Source of the DNA: Desulfosudis oleivorans Hxd3
GTDB taxonomy: Bacteria; Desulfobacterota; Desulfobacteria; Desulfobacterales; Desulfosudaceae
Direction of reading: 5' to 3'
Assembly: GCF_000018405.1 (NCBI RefSeq)
Contig: NC_009943.1
Location: 2,607,001 to 2,671,000, forward strand
Length of the DNA: 64,000 nt
How positions within the stretch are numbered: position 1 is the first letter of the stretch; every line of letters starts with the position of its first letter. Of this stretch, positions 1 to 9,754 are shown piece by piece. Under the pieces are notes generated by a model. The model had not been told where the DNA came from and ran no database searches. It saw only the letters and a list, made by a program, of their open reading frames with translations. The position numbers and the translations under genes were made by a program.

Positions 1-638
1 ACTTCATTGATCTTGGCCGGCACCAGGGTCTCAATCTGTTCCGTATCGCACTTTTCGTAAACGCCGTAATGTTCGAAGCCCTTGACGATGTTTAAAAACT
101 CGCTGGTCACCTTGACGATGTGCCGCTGCTGGCGGTCCGGTTTTTCATCGTCAATGTCAAACTCCAGCATATCGCCGGTCACCACGCTGGGAAAATCGTT
201 CTGTGAATAATTTTCCGACGGTACGGGAATCTCCAGCCGGGCCGCCTCGGCCATTATAACAGGGGCCAGGTTCAGAATGGTCTGGCCGAGAAACTCCCGG
301 GTGGCGGCCCCCTCTTTCTCAAAGTCCTCTGTGTTCACCAGATCATAAAACACCAGCCGGTTGGAGATGTGCTCCTGAATATATCCGCTCAGGCTCAGGT
401 AACGGACCGTGGCGGTCAGCTCCCGGTAAAAATACCAGTTCTTATTGTTCTTGGCGCCGTGAAAATCGAGAAAATCTTCCAGCAGGTGGGAAGAGGCGAT
501 CAGCTTGGAATAGAGCTTCTTAGTGAACAGGCATTCGGGATCCCGGCAGGTAGCCAGGTACTTGAAGCATTGATGATACTCACCTGAATAGACACGCAGC
601 TTTTCAAAAAAGCTGATGTTGCAGTAAGGAAGGGACAC
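1..638 (-). CDS. Conserved-looking hypothetical protein, C-terminus cut by window edge
   Basis: An open minus-strand frame runs without a stop from a GTG at 638 to the window edge, about 212 residues. The GTG is preceded by GGAGG at a spacing of 8, which decides the start. The N-terminus reads VSLPYCNISFFEKLRVYSG and is followed by a mainly helical, acidic sequence with no signal peptide and no membrane segment. Cysteines are clustered in the first 45 residues (YCN, HQCF, ATCRD, PECLF) but not in a clear zinc-finger spacing. I do not recognise the family. It lies just downstream of the RNase P RNA gene on the same strand. The codon use matches neighbouring genes, so I consider it real. Confidence 0.75.
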   Translation of the reverse strand, partial: MSLPYCNISFFEKLRVYSGEYHQCFKYLATCRDPECLFTKKLYSKLIASSHLLEDFLDFHGAKNNKNWYFYRELTATVRYLSLSGYIQEHISNRLVFYDLVNTEDFEKEGAATREFLGQTILNLAPVIMAEAARLEIPVPSENYSQNDFPSVVTGDMLEFDIDDEKPDRQQRHIVKVTSEFLNIVKGFEHYGVYEKCDTEQIETLVPAKINE

Positions 639-684
639 GCTGCTGCCTCCGGTTCGAGAACGCCACTGTCAAAAGGGATAGAAA

Positions 685-1088
685 GACGGTTGAAGCTGCG
701 CGTAAGCCGAATTCTGTGTCCGGCGCGGGTTACCCCTTGCCGGCCGACGATCATTCCTCTCGGGACGCCGGTTGCCCGACGCCTCATGCGACCTACCCGG
801 GGACTTGGACGGGCCGCCCTCAAACGTCCCCCTATTTGGTCTTGCACCGGGTGGGGTTTACCTAGCTTCCCCGGTCACCCGGGGAACTGGTGCGCTCTTA
901 CCGCACCTTTTCACCCTTACCAAAAGAGCAGCGCTCCTTTGGCGGTATCTTTTCTGTGGCACTTTCCTTCATGTCGCCATGACTTCACGTTATGAAGCAC
1001 CCTGCCCTGTGGTGTTCGGACTTTCCTCCAAAGCGGCAGGCCAATGCCTTGACCGCTTCAGCGATCGTCTGCGCAACTTCAACCGTCC
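685..1088 (-). ncRNA. rnpB: RNase P RNA, bacterial type A
   Basis: Catalytic RNA of ribonuclease P, which removes tRNA 5' leaders. Read on the minus strand, the 5' part contains the hallmark GAGGAAAGTCCGAACACC and the 3' part contains ACAGAATTCGGCTTAC. The ends pair as helix P1 (GACGGTTGAAG at the 5' end with CTTCAACCGTC at the 3' end). Internal conserved pieces GGTAAGGGTGAAAAGG and GGTAAGAGCGCACC are present. The length of about 404 nt fits type A. It follows the zinc-ribbon gene by 8 nt and is probably partly co-transcribed with it. The ends are set from the P1 pairing and could be off by a few bases. Confidence 0.97.
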
Positions 1089-1096
1089 GTAAACCA

Positions 1097-1828
1097 TTAC
1101 TCCTGTGAATTACCGTTATGATAAATGATTCTAGTGCAAAACGGACAATATTTCAATGTGGTGGAGCGGTGCAATTCGTTATAGGTCTGGGGCGGTATAT
1201 TCATGAAGCATCCCTGGCAGACGTAATTTTCCACCGCCGCCAGAACGGCGCCGGTGGGCACCCGCTTGCGGACCTGCTGGTAAGCGCCCATCAGCCCCGG
1301 AGGAACCCTGCCCCGCACCGATTGTGCCGCACTGTCGAGTTCGGCAAGCTCCTGCTCCAGTCCGGCGCGTTCCGTTTCCACCTGCGCCTCTTCTTCCGCG
1401 ATACGCTCTTTCTCCGCGTCGCAGTCCTTTCGCTCCTCCATCAGGGCCGCTTCCTCGGTCTCCACAGAAAAAAGCAGATCCAGCATCTGGTCCTCGATTT
1501 TGGCGGACTGCCGCTTGAGATCATCAATCTCCTTTAACACGGCCTGGTACTCCTTGTTGTTCTTGATGGCAAAAAGCTTGGCATCACTTTTTTTAATGGC
1601 ATCCTGCCGGCTTTTGACCTCCTGCTCCAAATCCTTGTAGGTTTTCCGCTTTTCCAGAACCCGGGCCTCTTTTTCCTGAAACCGCTGTTCCACCTCCTGT
1701 CGCGCCCTGTCCAACCGGGCCAGTCGCTCCGGCACTTGCCTTAAAACCGCGGCGACCCGGTCCTTGCTGCTCTCCGTTTCCTGAAGCGCCACCAGGACCG
1801 CCATCTCATCTCTGGTTATCTCAACCAT
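1097..1828 (-). CDS. C4-type zinc ribbon, coiled-coil protein (DUF164/zf-RING_7 family)
   Basis: A 243-residue protein. Residues about 10-180 are a long charged coiled coil rich in Glu, Lys, Arg and Gln. The C-terminus carries a four-cysteine zinc ribbon with two CxxC knuckles (YVCQGCFMNIPP and KYCPFCTRII). This is the arrangement of the CT398-like family, whose function is not firmly established; a role in nucleic-acid handling or as an adaptor is often suggested. The gene follows the Nif3-like gene by 27 bp on the same strand, a pairing seen in many bacteria, and precedes rnpB. No enzyme activity is apparent. Confidence 0.9.
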   Translation of the reverse strand: MVEITRDEMAVLVALQETESSKDRVAAVLRQVPERLARLDRARQEVEQRFQEKEARVLEKRKTYKDLEQEVKSRQDAIKKSDAKLFAIKNNKEYQAVLKEIDDLKRQSAKIEDQMLDLLFSVETEEAALMEERKDCDAEKERIAEEEAQVETERAGLEQELAELDSAAQSVRGRVPPGLMGAYQQVRKRVPTGAVLAAVENYVCQGCFMNIPPQTYNELHRSTTLKYCPFCTRIIYHNGNSQE

Positions 1829-1855
1829 TGCCTCTGTCTCCGAAACATGATGAAT

Positions 1856-2977
1856 TCATATAAAACGGCAGGGATTGCGCTGGCCGGCGTATCCGGCCAC
1901 CCGCACTTCATACCCTGCCGCTGCTGTCTCCCGGGTCAATCGATCCACCAGCAGTTCCACCACCAGGTGCTCCGTCTCGAAATGGCCCACATCAATCAGT
2001 GCCCGGCCGGCCTCAACCACCGCCATGGCGTCGTGATACTTCAGGTCGCCGCTGACAAACACGTCGGCCCCGGATGTCAGAAAATCCCTGATCAGGCTGG
2101 AGCCGGCCCCGGAACAGACGGCCACGGTTTTTACCGGCATGGCCATGTCGCCTGCCACACCGACGCGGTCCACACCGAATCGCTGCTTGACACGGCCGGC
2201 AAACACCTCCAGGGTGGAGGGTTCTACCTCACCGATACGACCCAGCCCGTGCAGGGGTTCGATGCCCCCAGCCAGGGGAAAAACGTCATAGGCCATGGTC
2301 TCGTAAGGATGGGCCTGCTTGAGGACTCGAACCACGCCGTCCAGGTCACGACGGGGCACGATGGCTTCCACCCGGACCTCTTCCACGGCAACGATCTCTC
2401 CGGTACGGCCGATAAAAGGAACGGCTCCTTCCAGGGGTTGGAACCGGCCCGTTCCACGAACGGAAAAAGAACAGCTGCTGTACCGGCCCCATGCGCCCGC
2501 CGGCGTGGCGGCCAGAGCCTCCAGCAGCCGGGCCTCGTGTTCCACCGGAACGAAAAAGGCCAGTTTGACGTGATCCGTCTGCCCTGCTCGGGAAAGCACC
2601 CTCACATTCTGAAGACCAATACATTCGGCGCACCGGTCGTTGAGGCCGCCCTCGGCGCTGTCCAGATTGGTATGGGCACTGAAGATGGAAAGACCGTGGG
2701 TGGCGGCCAGAAAGATGGCCGTTCCCGGCATGCGGGAAAAGTCAACTGACCGCGGTGGCGACAGAAACAGGGGGTGGTGGGTGATCAGCAGATCGACGTC
2801 CCGGTCACAGGCATCCCGGACCACGGCCGAAGAGGGGTCCAGGGCCACCAGCACGGTTTTCACTTCCTGGTCGAAACAGCCCGCCTGAAGCCCGCAGTTG
2901 TCCCATGTTTCCGCCAGGTCCGGCGGCGCCAGACGGTTCATGATGGCGACCATGTCGCCGACAGTGGCACGCATCAT
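1856..2977 (-). CDS. Nif3-like dinuclear metal centre protein (YbgI/YqfO family)
   Basis: A 373-residue protein of the NIF3 family, which forms toroidal hexamers with a dinuclear metal site; the in vivo reaction is unsettled. The N-terminal half has the family signatures ETWDNCGLQAG, VDLLITHHPLF (metal-binding His pair) and FSAHTNLDSAEGG. The C-terminal half ends in DVFVSGDLKYHDAM and LIDVGHFETEHLV, which supply the remaining ligands. The central insert of about 100 residues makes it the longer YqfO-like form. The start MMRATVGDMV at 2977 is chosen because AGGAG lies just upstream; the longer frame to 3031 lacks a ribosome site. It is followed by the zinc-ribbon gene. Confidence 0.93.
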   Translation of the reverse strand: MMRATVGDMVAIMNRLAPPDLAETWDNCGLQAGCFDQEVKTVLVALDPSSAVVRDACDRDVDLLITHHPLFLSPPRSVDFSRMPGTAIFLAATHGLSIFSAHTNLDSAEGGLNDRCAECIGLQNVRVLSRAGQTDHVKLAFFVPVEHEARLLEALAATPAGAWGRYSSCSFSVRGTGRFQPLEGAVPFIGRTGEIVAVEEVRVEAIVPRRDLDGVVRVLKQAHPYETMAYDVFPLAGGIEPLHGLGRIGEVEPSTLEVFAGRVKQRFGVDRVGVAGDMAMPVKTVAVCSGAGSSLIRDFLTSGADVFVSGDLKYHDAMAVVEAGRALIDVGHFETEHLVVELLVDRLTRETAAAGYEVRVAGYAGQRNPCRFI

Positions 2978-3050
2978 TTTCTCCTCCCGGACCGTGTTCC
3001 GTTTGCCTCCAACGGCCGCCGCCCGACGCACCGGCCCGCGGGAAAAGACA

Positions 3051-3081
3051 ACAAAAAAGGCGTGGTGAAAGACACCACGCC
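3051..3081 (-). terminator. Rho-independent terminator after tRNA-Met
   Basis: A perfect 9-bp stem (GGCGTGGTG 3059-3067 with CACCACGCC 3073-3081) has a 5-nt loop and, on the minus strand, is followed directly by six U residues (the A-run at 3053-3058). It sits between the tRNA and the nif3-like gene and should end the tRNA transcript. Confidence 0.85.
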
Positions 3082-3191
3082 CCTGACAGGTTCAAACCCG
3101 TCGGTTTGCCGCCAAACCGGTTGTTTGCGTCTATACCCCATCTATCTTTCGAAAACCGTTGATTCGCATTTCAGTTGCCTTGTCTCATGAG

Positions 3192-3264
3192 TGGGCCCAC
3201 CTGGGATCGAACCAGGGACCGACCGGTTATGAGCCGGTGGCTCTGCCAGCTGAGCTATGGGCCC
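3192..3264 (-). tRNA. tRNA with CAT anticodon (elongator Met, or Ile2 if lysidine-modified)
   Basis: A 73-nt cloverleaf on the minus strand with acceptor stem GGGCCCA/TGGGCCC, D arm TAGCTCAGCTGGCAGAGC, anticodon loop CTCATAA and T loop GTTCGATCC. The anticodon is CAT. G1 pairs with C72, so it is not an initiator tRNA, which has an unpaired first base. The 3' CCA is not encoded. CAT could also mark the isoleucine tRNA whose C34 is converted to lysidine; the sequence alone does not decide this. Confidence 0.95.
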
Positions 3265-3296
3265 ATTCGCCGATGCGCCTTTTCTGCGCCCTCTGT

Positions 3297-3325
3297 TGTG
3301 TAATCCTTCAGCCAGGTGTTGTCAA
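3297..3325 (-). promoter_or_regulatory. Sigma-70 promoter for the CAT tRNA
   Basis: On the minus strand a perfect -35 TTGACA (3325-3320) is followed after exactly 17 nt by TACACA (3302-3297), about 33 nt upstream of the tRNA 5' end. The -10 box is a weak match. Confidence 0.55.
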
Positions 3326-3399
3326 GCGCAAAGTCAGAAACAAATCGGCCACACCACGCCGGGTATGGCCGTTTCAGGTTCCGCAAAGCACCCATAAAA

Positions 3400-5616
<2,217 letters not shown>

Positions 5617-5647
5617 ACCGTGTAACTCCTTCAAACGCCATGGGGCC

Positions 5648-6007
5648 TTACTTTTTTGCTGTTTTGCGTTTCGCTGCCGCGGCTTTTTTCTTCGGAGCCG
5701 CCTTTTTCTTGGGCGCTGCCTTCTTGGCGGCGGCCTTCTTCTTCGGCGCTGCCTTCTTGGCGGCGGCTTTCTTCTTCGGGGCCGCCTTCTTGGCCGCAAC
5801 CTTCTTCTTCGGGGCCGCCTTTTTCTTCGGCGCTGCCTTCTTGGCGGCGGCTTTCTTCTTCGGGGCCACCTTCTTGGCCGCAACCTTCTTCTTCGGGGCC
5901 ACCTTTTTCTTCGGCGCTGCCTTCTTGGCGGCGGCCTTTTTCTTCGGTGCAGCCTTCTTGACGGCGGCCTTCTTCACTGTCTTCTTTGCAACGGCTTTTT
6001 CTGTCAT
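5648..6007 (-). CDS. Lys/Ala-rich histone H1-like protein
   Basis: A 119-residue protein made almost only of Ala, Lys, Pro and a few Val/Thr, in repeated units of the type [11 protein letters not shown]. This resembles the C-terminal tail of histone H1 and the bacterial H1-like nucleoid proteins, so DNA or RNA binding through charge is likely but not proven. Its ATG overlaps the dnaG stop codon (ATGA), showing translational coupling, and rpoD starts 31 bp downstream. The DNA is itself a degenerate tandem repeat. Position between primase and sigma factor genes is striking. I see no globular domain. Confidence 0.8.
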   Translation of the reverse strand: MTEKAVAKKTVKKAAVKKAAPKKKAAAKKAAPKKKVAPKKKVAAKKVAPKKKAAAKKAAPKKKAAPKKKVAAKKAAPKKKAAAKKAAPKKKAAAKKAAPKKKAAPKKKAAAAKRKTAKK

Positions 6008-7845
6008 AACGCACTCTCCCCTTTTTGTTCTATGGTTAGTTTGTTCCGGACCTGCTCCTGCTTTGCCTTCAGCAGATGGTCGAGCAGATCCCCGTCACGG
6101 TTCTCCTCTGCCGCCTTGATCCTGTGGGACAGCGTATCCACATGACGCAGGCGGCTATCGACAAACTGGCCGATCAACTTACGACAGCCCGTTTCGTTCC
6201 ACATGCAAAGTTCATCCCCCACGCAAAGGGCGCTGACAATGCGCTGCAGGGATTCATCCGGCACCACGTCGACAATATCCACGGAACGGTTCTCCAGTGC
6301 CCTTCGATGGGTCACCAGAAGCGTTCCGATGGTTTTCAACCGTTCATCGGCAAACAACGATAAAACATTCCGGGATTCTATTTCAGAGATCATCTCCGGC
6401 ACGTGCAACATCATGGACAGCAGCTGGCGCTCCATGCGAAGCGACCGCCCAAACACGGATGCGGTGGTCTCTTCTTTCCGTTGATCTCCGCCTGAAGCAG
6501 ATGTGTCCACGGTAAACAGGGAGGGCCGGGCAGAGCGGCTCCGGCGGCGGGCTGCCGCCTGCCGCACCTTTTCCAGCACCGCGCTCTCTTCGATTCCCAA
6601 ACGTTCAGAAACCTCTTTCACATACAGGGACCGGGCCACGCCGTCTTCCACCGCGGCCAGGCTTTCCTCCAGGTCCGACATCACCCGAATCTTTCCTTCC
6701 AGGGAAAGGCCATGACGATTGACGGCCGATTCAAGAAGAAACGACATGGCGCCACCGGCCTTCCTTGCCAGGGCTTCGAAATCCTGTGCGCCGTTCTCGC
6801 GCACATAGGTGTCCGGATCATGGCCGGTGGGAAGCACCAGGATAAAAGGCTGAATTCCCTTTTCCCCGTTAAATATCTCGATACTGCGCTGGGCCGCCTT
6901 AATGCCCGCCGCATCCGAGTCAAACACCAGCACCGCCTTTGTCACGAACCCCTTCAACATTCTCAGGTGTTCCGCTGTCAGGGCCGTTCCCAGGGTGGCC
7001 ACCACGTTTTTAATGCCGTGGCGGTAAAGGGAGAGAAAATCCATGTATCCTTCAGTGATATAGACCGTCCCTGCCTGGCGGCACATCTGTTTGGTGTGGC
7101 TGAGCCCGTAAAGGGAGTTACTCTTGCTGTACAGGGGGGTCTCCGGGGAGTTGAGATACTTGGGAAGCGTATCATCCATTACCCGGCCGCCCAGGGCGAT
7201 CACCCGGCCGGTCAGGTCGGTGATGGGAAAGATAATCCGGTTACGAAAACGGTCATAATATCCACTGCCCTCCCTGTTCAACACAACAAGGCCGGCCTGC
7301 TCGGCCAGGGGCATGGGTATTTTGTGTTTGGAAAGAAAACGGGTAAGGGCATCCCACCCGCCGGGAGCATATCCCAGCTGAAAATCACGGACCATATCGT
7401 CCGACAGGCCCCGTTCGGCCATGTATCGCGTGGCCCGTTCACCGCCCGGCCCTTCCCTAAGGCAGGAATGGTAAAATGCCGCGGCCCGCTGCATGACCGA
7501 GAGCAACCGCTGCCGCTCGGACACATCCTTTGCTTCGCGCGATCCTTTTTCCGGCCGGGGCAGGGCAATACCGCAGCGCTTTGCCAGCAGGGCTACGGCC
7601 TCGGGGAAACCCAGCCCCTGATGTTTCATCAGAAACGTAAACACACTGCCGCCCTCGCCGCAGCCGAAACAGTGGAACATCTGCTTGTCCGGGCTGACGG
7701 TAAAAGAGGGGGTTTTTTCCGAATGAAAGGGGCACAGGCCCAGATAGTTTTTCCCCGTCTTCTTCAGCCGCACCACTTCCGAGACGATGTCGACGATATC
7801 GGCGGAGTTCTTGATGTTCGCAATGATGTCGTCAGGAATATACAA
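6004..7845 (-). CDS. dnaG: DNA primase
   Basis: A 613-residue primase making RNA primers at the replication fork. The N-terminal CHC2 zinc-binding domain has ligands C38, H41, C59 and C62 (LCPFHSEKTPSF and FHCFGCG). The catalytic core follows, with the TOPRIM motif VYITEGYMDFLSLYRHG and the DSDAAG acidic motif. The C-terminal part, weakly conserved, is the helicase-binding region. The start is a TTG at 7845, only 2 bp after the hisA stop; the following IPDDIIANIKNSADIV is the conserved DnaG start, so no better codon exists. The gene overlaps the Lys/Ala-rich gene by 4 bp. Reading order hisA > dnaG suggests coupling of translation. Confidence 0.97.
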   Translation of the reverse strand: MYIPDDIIANIKNSADIVDIVSEVVRLKKTGKNYLGLCPFHSEKTPSFTVSPDKQMFHCFGCGEGGSVFTFLMKHQGLGFPEAVALLAKRCGIALPRPEKGSREAKDVSERQRLLSVMQRAAAFYHSCLREGPGGERATRYMAERGLSDDMVRDFQLGYAPGGWDALTRFLSKHKIPMPLAEQAGLVVLNREGSGYYDRFRNRIIFPITDLTGRVIALGGRVMDDTLPKYLNSPETPLYSKSNSLYGLSHTKQMCRQAGTVYITEGYMDFLSLYRHGIKNVVATLGTALTAEHLRMLKGFVTKAVLVFDSDAAGIKAAQRSIEIFNGEKGIQPFILVLPTGHDPDTYVRENGAQDFEALARKAGGAMSFLLESAVNRHGLSLEGKIRVMSDLEESLAAVEDGVARSLYVKEVSERLGIEESAVLEKVRQAAARRRSRSARPSLFTVDTSASGGDQRKEETTASVFGRSLRMERQLLSMMLHVPEMISEIESRNVLSLFADERLKTIGTLLVTHRRALENRSVDIVDVVPDESLQRIVSALCVGDELCMWNETGCRKLIGQFVDSRLRHVDTLSHRIKAAEENRDGDLLDHLLKAKQEQVRNKLTIEQKGESAL

Positions 7846-7847
7846 TG

Positions 7848-8603
7848 TCAGCCAACGCTCTTTTGTGAGGTTGAGTCCCCGGCCGATGCCACGGCAATGG
7901 CCTCTGCCAGATCCAGGGTGCCGTCATACAGGGCCCTGCCCGTGATCACACCGGTCACGCCAAATTCTTGAATACCCAAAAGGGCCTGAATGTCGTCGAT
8001 GGTGGAAACGCCGCCGGAAGCCACCACCGGAATGGCGGTGGCCCGGGCAAACGCCTCAATGGCCGGAATGTTGGGACCCGTCCGCATTCCGTCCCTGTGA
8101 ATATCGGTAAAATTAATCGCCGCCACTCCGCACCCTTCAAACCGTGCCGCGAGATCAGCCGCGGCAATATCGGTGGTGCTGGTCCACCCTTCGGTGGCCA
8201 CTCGGCCGTCCCGGGCATCAATGCCCAGAACGATCCGGCCCGGAAACTCACGGCAGGCCGCTGTCACCAGGTCGGGGTGGTTTACCGCCGCCGACCCGAT
8301 CACGATTCTGGCAACACCCAGATCGGCGTACATCTTTACCGTGTCGATCTCCCGAATGCCGCCGCCCACCTGTACCGGAACCCCCACCCGGCGAATAAGG
8401 GCGCTGATCGCTTTCAGGTTCCGCGGGCTTTTTTCAATGGCGCCGTCCAGGTCCACCACGTGAATCAGTTCGGCGCCCGCTTCGGCCCAGCGTTCGGCCA
8501 TGGCACCCGGATCATCGGAAAACACGGTCTCCGCGTTCATGTCTCCCTGCAACAGCCGGACACACTTACCGCCCTTGATGTCCACCGCGGGAATAACCAT
8601 CAT
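7848..8603 (-). CDS. hisA: Phosphoribosylformimino-5-aminoimidazole carboxamide ribotide isomerase
   Basis: A 251-residue TIM-barrel isomerase of histidine synthesis, opening ProFAR to PRFAR. Diagnostic parts are MVIPAVDIKGGKCVRLLQGD with the first catalytic Asp (AVDIKGG), the half-barrel phosphate site VQVGGGIR, GIDARDGRVATEGW with the second catalytic Asp region, TDIHRDGM and the C-terminal phosphate site VVASGGVST. The length is normal for the family. It lies 17 bp after hisB and 2 bp before dnaG on the same strand. No other his genes except hisB are in the window. Confidence 0.97.
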   Translation of the reverse strand: MMVIPAVDIKGGKCVRLLQGDMNAETVFSDDPGAMAERWAEAGAELIHVVDLDGAIEKSPRNLKAISALIRRVGVPVQVGGGIREIDTVKMYADLGVARIVIGSAAVNHPDLVTAACREFPGRIVLGIDARDGRVATEGWTSTTDIAAADLAARFEGCGVAAINFTDIHRDGMRTGPNIPAIEAFARATAIPVVASGGVSTIDDIQALLGIQEFGVTGVITGRALYDGTLDLAEAIAVASAGDSTSQKSVG

Positions 8604-8620
8604 GTTGCTTCAACCGCCTT

Positions 8621-9208
8621 TCAGATACAGCCCTTGGTGGAAAGCGGGCCGGTTATGCGGTCATCCATGGACGTCGCCATATCCAGTGCCCTTGCCACGG
8701 CCTTGAACACGGACTCGATCACATGGTGCTCGTTCTCGCCATAGTCGACGCGGATATGCAGGGTCATGCCGCAGTTAACAGCAAAAGCCCGAAAGAACTC
8801 CTTGGCCAGCTGTACGCCAAAGCCGGTTTCCGCGGCAGGGATCGACGGAACGTTAAAAACAAGAAAGGGGCGGTTGGAAAGATCAATAACCGCGTGGGCC
8901 AGGGCCTCATCCATGGGCGTGACCGCGTACCCGTATCGCCGGATTCCCTTTCTGTCGCCAAGGGCCTTGTTTACCGAGTTTCCAAGGACAATGCCCACAT
9001 CCTCCACCGTGTGGTGGAAGTCCACGTCAATATCACCGGACGCCTGGACGGTAAGGTCGAAAAAACCGTGGGCCGCAAAAAGAGACAGCATGTGATTGAA
9101 AAAAGGAATGCCGGTGGATATGGTCTGAGTGCCTATACCATCAAGCAGAACAGTGACACTCACCTGCGTTTCCGCTGTTTGTCGCTGTACAGAAGCAGAA
9201 CGCTTCAT
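8621..9208 (-). CDS. hisB: Imidazoleglycerol-phosphate dehydratase
   Basis: A 195-residue manganese enzyme that dehydrates imidazoleglycerol phosphate in histidine synthesis. The metal-binding histidine motifs are both present: DVDFHHTVEDVGIVLG in the first half and HIRVDYGENEHHVIESVFKA in the second. FFNHMLSLFAAHGFFDL and the acidic MDEALAHAVIDLSNRP are also typical. It is the monofunctional form, without the phosphatase domain of enteric HisB. It lies 94 bp downstream of tRNA-Ala and begins the his-dnaG-rpoD run. Confidence 0.97.
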   Translation of the reverse strand: MKRSASVQRQTAETQVSVTVLLDGIGTQTISTGIPFFNHMLSLFAAHGFFDLTVQASGDIDVDFHHTVEDVGIVLGNSVNKALGDRKGIRRYGYAVTPMDEALAHAVIDLSNRPFLVFNVPSIPAAETGFGVQLAKEFFRAFAVNCGMTLHIRVDYGENEHHVIESVFKAVARALDMATSMDDRITGPLSTKGCI

Positions 9209-9302
9209 GAAAAACCCCGCGCCTTTGATTGGCTTGGTTTACGCGGAAAGCGCTGTTAACAATGCACGCCCTTTGGGCCGCCAATTTCCGCCGAATAAAA
9301 CC

Positions 9303-9378
9303 TGGTGGAGATGAGGGGGATCGAACCCCTGACCTCGGCATTGCGAACGCCGCGCTCTCCCAGCTGAGCTACATCCCC
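9303..9378 (-). tRNA. tRNA-Ala (CGC)
   Basis: A 76-nt cloverleaf including an encoded CCA end. The acceptor stem GGGGATG/CATCTCC contains the G3-U70 wobble pair that marks alanine tRNAs. The D arm is TAGCTCAGCTGGGAGAGC, the anticodon loop TTCGCAA (anticodon CGC, codon GCG) and the T loop GTTCGATCC. Confidence 0.97.
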
Positions 9379-9402
9379 GGTATGACCGTGTAAAATTTAT
9401 GA

Positions 9403-9431
9403 AAATTAACACCGGAAAGGGCGCCTGTCAA
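9403..9431 (-). promoter_or_regulatory. Sigma-70 promoter for tRNA-Ala and perhaps the his-dnaG-rpoD run
   Basis: On the minus strand a perfect TTGACA (9431-9426) is followed after 17 nt by TAATTT (9408-9403), about 25 nt upstream of the tRNA. The -35 is ideal, the -10 moderate. Confidence 0.5.
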
Positions 9432-9681
9432 GGAATAAAACCATGTCTGTTACCCCGCCCTGTTCAACCGAGATGCCCGTTCTGCCCCGGTCAAGACCCG
9501 ACCTTGTTGCACCCGTACCACTAATGCCCCGAATCGGTTGTCTCGATTTTGTTGTACTATATAAATATAAAAATTGTATGTCAAGAAAATTCCACCACAA
9601 TATATGGGGTATTTTCTCTTTTGCGTTTTTAAAGACACCACCGTCCGCGACATAAAACCAGCCTTTGCTTTCAACCAACTC

Positions 9682-9710
9682 TTGACGTCCGGGCTTGAAG
9701 CGATTAGATT
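9682..9710 (+). promoter_or_regulatory. Sigma-70 promoter candidate for the GGDEF gene
   Basis: TTGACG (9682-9687), a 17-nt spacer and TAGATT (9705-9710), about 45 nt before the start codon at 9755. Confidence 0.45.
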
Positions 9711-9754
9711 GCCCTGATTGACCGATTTTATTTTACCGAACGGCGCTACAACTC

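Larger units (their letters stand above)
9379..9754. other. Divergent intergenic region between tRNA-Ala and a GGDEF gene
   Basis: 376 bp without a convincing gene. It holds the minus-strand tRNA-Ala promoter near 9403-9431, an AT-rich stretch at about 9545-9610, and a plus-strand promoter candidate at 9682-9710. Short open frames here have no ribosome site and no recognisable product. Confidence 0.6.

Noticed and set aside
3192-3264. CAT tRNA as initiator tRNA-fMet
   Set aside because: Its first base pair is a normal G-C; initiator tRNAs have an unpaired first position and three G-C pairs in the anticodon stem in the typical order.
5617-5883. N-terminal Arg/Pro-rich extension of RpoD up to 5883
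   Set aside because: It is the Lys/Ala-rich gene read in another frame; rpoD has its own ATG at 5616 with AAGGAG.
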